From: Gnetum montanum
Lineage: Eukaryota; Streptophyta; Gnetopsida; Gnetales; Gnetaceae
Direction of reading: 5' to 3'
Assembly: GCA_015680685.1 (NCBI GenBank)
Contig: MNCI01008611.1
Span: forward strand, 195,834 to 219,153
DNA length: 23,320 nt
Shown here: in pieces, positions 18,828-23,320 of the stretch
Layout of the letters: the number at the start of each line of letters is the position of its first letter
Position numbering within the stretch: the first letter of the stretch is position 1
Made by a program: the position numbers and the translations under genes
The notes under the pieces: model-generated
What the model saw: only the letters and a program-made list of their open reading frames with translations
Told to the model about the DNA's origin: nothing
Databases searched by the model: none

Positions 18828-20022
18828 TGTACCGCCTGAAATCGTCGGTCTCCGGTTGGAAGAAAAAATAGAGACCGTGGGATTGCAAGACAAGAACAGA
18901 AAACCCTGCCTTCGCCTGAGGGCAAGCTAGAATGCATGAAGGCAGAGTACCTTGGGTGGTCCGCATGCGAATTAGACAAGGATTTCCCCACGCGTACAAA
19001 AAGTGCTACTGGGTTATGCGTAAATGATGTAGCGAGCGTAAACAAAGCGTAAACGGTGTAAAACAAATGTGAACAGAGAGTAAGCGTAAACGGGCATGAA
19101 CAGAATGCGTGGGCCAAGTTGACGTAAAACTGTAAAATGTAAACAATCTTATGCAGCAAATGTAAACAATGGTATTATAGAGTCAAAGTACAGTGCACCG
19201 GTCTAACGCAGTCATGAGGGAACACAAGGCGGACGAAAAGCCCCGACGTATGCAGGAATGACTCGACTGGTTTGCAAGACAAGCGGAGCGTAGAGACTGT
19301 GTGTACGGCGTACAGGGCTCTCTAGCGTAAGAGAGTTTCAGATTTTGTGCACAGCGTAAATGTTCTCTGGTATGCTCCGGGATTTTGCCAACCTCTCGAC
19401 GAAGTGGAAAAATGGGGTTTTTATACCGGTTGTTACACTAGACTCAGGTTAGAAGACACGTGGCGCGTTGACCAGGTGCATACGATTTACAAATGTGCAA
19501 CATATTACAGGGTGTATACACGGGGCGTATACGCTACATCAGGCTGGCGTATACGCTGGGCATGCGGGGTGTGTATGAACTAGGTGGAGATGCCATGGAC
19601 GCTGGGCGTACACGTCGACAATGGTTGGGCATATACGCTGACAACTGCCGACTTGCTTCAATTCTTGCTCTTTGGTGCTGTCGTCATTCTATCATTGGGA
19701 CTTCATCGTCGAGCATGTGCATATGCGGTACTTGCTGAGCATACAGATGTGGCGTGTACATCGGGCGTGTACGCTGGGGATGTCGGGTGTACACGCTGGG
19801 CGTATACGCTGTTGCTGCCGGGCATATACGCTTGGCGTATACGCTGTTGCTGCCGGGCGTATACACGAGGCGTATACGCTGCTGCTACACTTAGTGAAAA
19901 TTAAGCCTCTTGATTGTCAAAGTTGCACTGTACGACTCCAAATGTAGCCGCGGTCATTCGTGGGTCCCAGGGACCTACTTCTTGCTGGGGAAGTATCGAG
20001 CTCGAAATTTTGTGGTGTTTCA
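18828..20022 (-). repeat. 5' LTR (right copy), 1195 bp
   Basis: Direct repeat of 5957-7167. It keeps five exact GCGTATACGC palindromes in its distal half (near 19527, 19546, 19800, 19830 and 19869), where the other LTR keeps one. Transcription of the element would start within it and run leftward. A specific TATA box on the minus strand could not be chosen. Confidence 0.95.
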
Positions 20023-20027
20023 ATAAT
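20023..20027. repeat. Target-site duplication, right copy (ATAAT)
   Basis: Identical to 5952-5956 and immediately after the terminal CA of the right LTR. Confidence 0.9.
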
Positions 20028-20360
20028 AATGTCTTATAGAAATTGCTTGTTTGAGTCTAGGGGACTAAGAAAATCTTTGATACTTTACGATGACTAAAAT
20101 AGCTTTATTTCTTTTAAATTTTATTGCCTTAATATTTTAATCTTAAAATTTTCAAAAAATTTTAGAAGTTATATTGTTTGCAATTCTTGATTGATATTAA
20201 CTAGCCAAATAGAAGCTTGTATTGTCATTTACAAAGAATTTTGGTAGTTAAATAAGAGTGTCTTTTATGAAATTTCTTGTTGAGCTTAGAGGGTTTAAAT
20301 GATTCGTAATAGATTGAACTGGAATAGCTTTATTGCAAAGTGTTTTCTCATGTCAATTTA
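20028..20360. repeat. Degenerate tandem duplication, period about 227 bp
   Basis: GTCTTATAGAAATTGCTTGT at about 20032 recurs as GTCTTTTATGAAATTTCTTGT at about 20258. Both are followed by GAG-TAG-GG, then AATAGCTTTATT and a second match (ATTGCCTTAATATTTT versus ATTGCTTAAATGTTTG). The two copies are diverged. It belongs to the pre-insertion sequence. Confidence 0.5.
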
Positions 20361-20879
20361 TATTGCTTAAATGTTTGAGATTCCACAAAAATCTAATTTT
20401 TTTCTTGTTTGTTTCTAAAACCCATTGAATCTTGCTTTATTTCTAGTTTTTTTGTGGAACTTTCTCTTTGGGGAAAATTGGGAGTAGATTGGTAGAATTA
20501 TACTAAAGTATTTTTCTGAAATTTTATTTTTTTTCAAGTAATGTACTATAGGGACTATGTAGATTAAGTGATTTGACAAAATAGAAATCTTCAACAACTC
20601 ACACTATTTGATAAAGCTAGCTAAATTTCTTTTATGGTAGCTAATTACATTTTCATGCATAAACCTAAGAATATCAACATTCATAATAGCAAACACATAT
20701 TCATGATTAGTTTGTTTCATAATCACTAAGTTTATTTGGAGGTATCTAGGCCTTGATGTTGCTAGAAGACCAAAAAGCATCTAAACCCTATTTGAAGAAT
20801 ACCTTTGCATCCTGTGACCCCAAAGCCACAAGATTGGAGGCACCTAAGCATTGGCAATCCCAAATGACTACCAACATAT
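20361..20879. other. Unassigned AT-rich stretch
   Basis: T-rich runs and no recognisable domain. The segment 20740-20880 is less AT-rich and has a plus-strand open frame (20753-20938) without motif support; part of it may be a further repeat joined to the pol relic that follows. Confidence 0.4.
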
Positions 20880-22930
20880 TCTTAAAGAACTTGATTAGTC
20901 TATTCCATCTACATGTTTTTCTAAGGATGATACCCTAAATACATTAGTAACTTTGTACCCAACATATGATATAACTTTTGCCAAAAATTACCTATGAACC
21001 AAGAGTCATAATAAGAAATGATGCTTGATGGCAACCTAAAGTAGCACATAACATTATTAAAAAATAATGTCACATCCTCGGTTGTGCAAGGAATAGATCA
21101 CAAGATGAAGATAACATACTGGAGAGCTTATCCACAACTATAAGGATGCTAAAATATCCATGTGCTAGGAGAAGTCTTATGATGAAATATATGAAGATGG
21201 CCATCCATGGTAATTCTAGAAACTCAAAGGGGTGAAGTAGATCCCCTATTTTTTCATTAAAACTCTTAATCCCTTAGTTTTTCATTCAAAGTCTTGTTTG
21301 TTGATACACCAAACAACATCAGACAAAGTTGGCCACATACAATTCTAAATTTGGCTAATAGAACTACTACTTCACCAATGCCACCATTTTTTTTGACCAG
21401 GTTGACTAGCCTAGAGGATGCTATGACATTTGTCAATGATTTTGGAATATAACGCATCCTAATTTGGGATATAGATCCACATCTACTTGAACATGAGTAG
21501 GCCATTAACTTCACTAAAATTTGAGTATTTCTATCCTACACCAACTTCAATAACTCCTAGGGATGTTGATCATGTTGCAAACCATCTTTAATCTTTTGCT
21601 TGAATTCATGATTAGTCATTATCCAATAGTTATTAGGCTATTCTGCAACTTCCATGAAATTCACTTATAGATATTTTTTTAAAGCATATATAACTACATT
21701 CTCCAGGTCTAGTTGATAGACAAACCAAAGGTTAAACTTTTGTAACATGCCAGATCATTGATCTTGCTTTAACTTCAACTTAAATTGATTAAGAAGATAG
21801 CTTGTGGTAGTGTTGCTAGTTTTCACTACCATGGGATCACTAAGGAGATTATATCACCATGTATGAAGGTAATGCATAATGAAAAATGTCTACTTTTTAT
21901 ATACAAGCCACAATTATTTGGTCTGATTCAATTTATTCAATTCAAACACCATAGGATGATTGGATTGCAAAAACACCCTACCAATCATCTTATCCAAAGT
22001 GTTCATGTGGACTCCAAATGATTTCAAGAATTCAGGGAGGGCCAACATAGCTTGAGTTATGAGGGTCATCCTAATTGTGTCAAATGCTTCTTGACACTAG
22101 GGACTCTAGTTCTAAGAAACATCCTTATTTTACAAATTTTTCAATGTTGTTGTCATACTAGAAAATCAATGAACATACCTCTTATAGTAATTGTCCAAGC
22201 CCAAAAATTGGTGCTTCTCATGCACTTTTTTTTTTAAAAAAAAAATAGGCCAAGAGGCAATGGCCCCCACTTTCTTTACATCTAGTTTCACATTACCTCC
22301 ACTAATGATGTGGCCAAGGAACTTTAACTCTAGCTTAGCAAATCATATTTTTTCCACTTAACATATAAATTATGCTTCTAAAACTTCAAAAACACTAAGT
22401 CAAAATGTTAAATATGTTCATGCATTGAACAAGACTAGAATATCATTAAGGTACACCACCACAAACTTATCTAAGAATGGAAAAAATACTTCATTCATGG
22501 GAGTGAAAAATGTGACAAAGGAATTATACAAATCAAAGGGCATAACCTTTCACTTGTAATATTTGTAACAAGTTACACGTTATTTTTTCCTCATTTCCTT
22601 CTATGATTTGTACCTGATAGTAGTCTTGATGGAGGTTAAGTTGAGAGAAAACTTGAGTTCTTGCTAGTTAGTCAAACATGTTCAAAACTAATAGTACCAT
22701 GTACATATTCTTGATGGTGTATTTATTAAGTAACTTGAAGTAATAGCACATTCTCAACAAGCCATCTTGTTGTTTGGCAAATAACATAGGTGTACTGTAG
22801 GAAGGTTTTGTGAGTGAAATGGAATCCTTCTTCACCAAGCTCTCTAACTACTTCCTTAACTTGGCCAATTCAAGAGGAGTCATTCTAGAAGATCTTTACC
22901 TAGGATAGTTAGTTCTTGGCAATAACTCAA
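20880..22930 (-). pseudogene. Decayed chromovirus-like Ty3/gypsy pol: RT, RNase H and integrase core
   Basis: Reading leftward in changing frames: RSSRMTPLELAKLRK (about 22860-22890), STPMLFAKQQDGLLRMCYYF (about 22760-22810), NLHQDYYQVQI (about 22610-22650), MPFDLYNSFVTFFTPMNEVF (about 22490-22550), then KFVVVYLNDILVL (22430-22470), where the YLDD catalytic box has become YLND. RNase H continues with CQEAF/LALPEF-like and VFLQSNHPMVF-like segments (about 21950-22100). Integrase follows: LPWMAI...ILIVVDKLS (about 21130-21240) and GNFWQKLYHMLGTKL then GYHP (about 20930-21010). Many stops and frame shifts make it old. The left end stops near 20880 at an unmatched sequence. Confidence 0.85.
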
Positions 22931-23032
22931 TTTAGAATTAACAACTCACTTTCTAGCAATTCTTTAGCACAAAACTTCCATCTATACCTTAATGTTCACC
23001 TGCACAAAACTCCCATCTTTTATCTCCCTAAG

Positions 23033-23320
23033 CACTACAAGAAAAATCTCCCATTGGTAAAATATCTACTTCTAGAGCAACTAGCACTAATAAGGAAGCC
23101 TAGATTGTCTTGCCAATGGTGATGGGTTAGGTCTCTAACAATTCACTTCATCACCATTGGCAAGACAATCTAGGCTTCCTTATTAGTGCTAGTTACTCCT
23201 TGCAAACTATGATAGTCTTTTGACTTTTAGTTATAGGGATGAAACAATGCGATGTCACTGAAATGTGGTTTGGACTTGGTTTGAATCTTGGAACAAAGGG
23301 CTCATGATTATTTAACCATT
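23033..23320 (+). mobile_element. Probable terminal end of a CACTA (En/Spm-type) DNA transposon
   Basis: CACTACAAGAAAAA at 23033-23046 matches the conserved terminus of plant CACTA elements. The sequence to the right contains subterminal-like repeats, including CCATTGG/CCAATGG forms and a long inverted repeat (23079-23194). The rest and the opposite terminus would lie beyond 23320. No transposase is visible in the window, so a MITE-like or non-autonomous derivative is also possible. Confidence 0.5.
23079..23194. repeat. Perfect 46-bp inverted repeat with a 24-base loop
   Basis: Left arm 23079-23124 (begins AACTAGCACTAATAAGG) and right arm 23149-23194 (ends CCTTATTAGTGCTAGTT) are exact reverse complements over 46 bases. 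The loop is 23125-23148. A perfect arm in otherwise heavily mutated surroundings implies recent origin or gene conversion. Confidence 0.95.

Larger units (their letters stand above)
5957..20022 (-). mobile_element. Complete Tat/Ogre-like Ty3/gypsy LTR retrotransposon with an antisense gene
   Basis: Boundaries come from two long direct repeats (TG...CA), a 5-bp target duplication, a primer-binding site beside the right LTR and a polypurine tract beside the left one, all consistent with minus orientation. In element order: 5' LTR, primer-binding site, about 600-base leader, ORF1 relic (17545-18205), repeat cluster, a 4.8-kb antisense transcription unit (12414-17252), repeat cluster, pol (8497-12018), repeat cluster, 3' UTR, polypurine tract, 3' LTR. 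The primer-binding-site motif and the second RNase H point to the Tat branch. No gag or protease was recognised, so the copy is probably non-autonomous as well as mutated. The LTRs differ by roughly a tenth over the first few hundred bases by eye, nearly all transitions, so this is not a recent insertion or it has been heavily methylated. Confidence 0.93.

Overview
The window is repeat-dominated nuclear DNA of a plant with a large genome. Conifer or other gymnosperm is my guess, from the layered, heavily mutated retroelements in AT-rich DNA; nothing in the sequence fixes the species. I see no intact host gene, no rRNA or tRNA gene, and no bacterial-type feature.

The main object is one complete LTR retrotransposon at 5957-20022 (about 14.07 kb), inserted in minus orientation. 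It has a 1211-bp LTR at 5957-7167 (its 3' LTR) and a 1195-bp LTR at 18828-20022 (its 5' LTR). Both run TG...CA and are flanked by a perfect 5-bp target duplication (ATAAT, 5952-5956 and 20023-20027). A primer-binding site lies beside the 5' LTR and a polypurine tract beside the 3' LTR. Its pol (8497-12018, minus) carries reverse transcriptase with YVDD, a gypsy RNase H, a second RNase H of the FDGA...AEY...GDS...AD type, and a DD35E integrase. That combination is the Tat/Ogre-like branch of plant Ty3/gypsy.

The unusual part is 12414-17252, on the plus strand and therefore antisense to the retrotransposon. It is a whole eukaryotic-style transcription unit: TATA box, coding exons separated by GT-AG introns, stop codon and AATAAA. 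I could follow the frame through seven exons (13502-17015) with every splice phase matching and no frameshift. It is broken by nine in-frame stops, each explainable by one C-to-T or G-to-A change. Its N-terminal part looks like an FCP1/NLI-interacting-factor-like HAD phosphatase domain with the catalytic acids replaced. A domain I do not recognise follows, then a long coiled coil. Gag and protease were not recognised; only an unassigned minus-strand ORF of about 220 codons (17545-18205) lies between the 5' LTR and this unit.

Two families of short repeats organise the element. A palindrome, GCGTATACGC, with its relative GCGTAAAC fills the LTRs, the leader and the 5' region of the antisense gene. 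A second degenerate repeat (AGTTTA-N-GTC...GGAC) forms three clusters at the module boundaries: after pol, between pol and the antisense promoter, and after the antisense gene.

The flanks are older. The left flank has a gag-like pseudogene with a decayed Asp-type primer-binding site and probable LTR (about 290-2100, minus), and an integrase plus chromodomain relic (3330-4110, minus). The right flank has a decayed chromovirus-like pol (20880-22930, minus). At the right edge is what looks like one end of a CACTA DNA transposon (23033 onward) containing a perfect 46-bp inverted repeat. The remaining stretches are AT-rich and unassigned.
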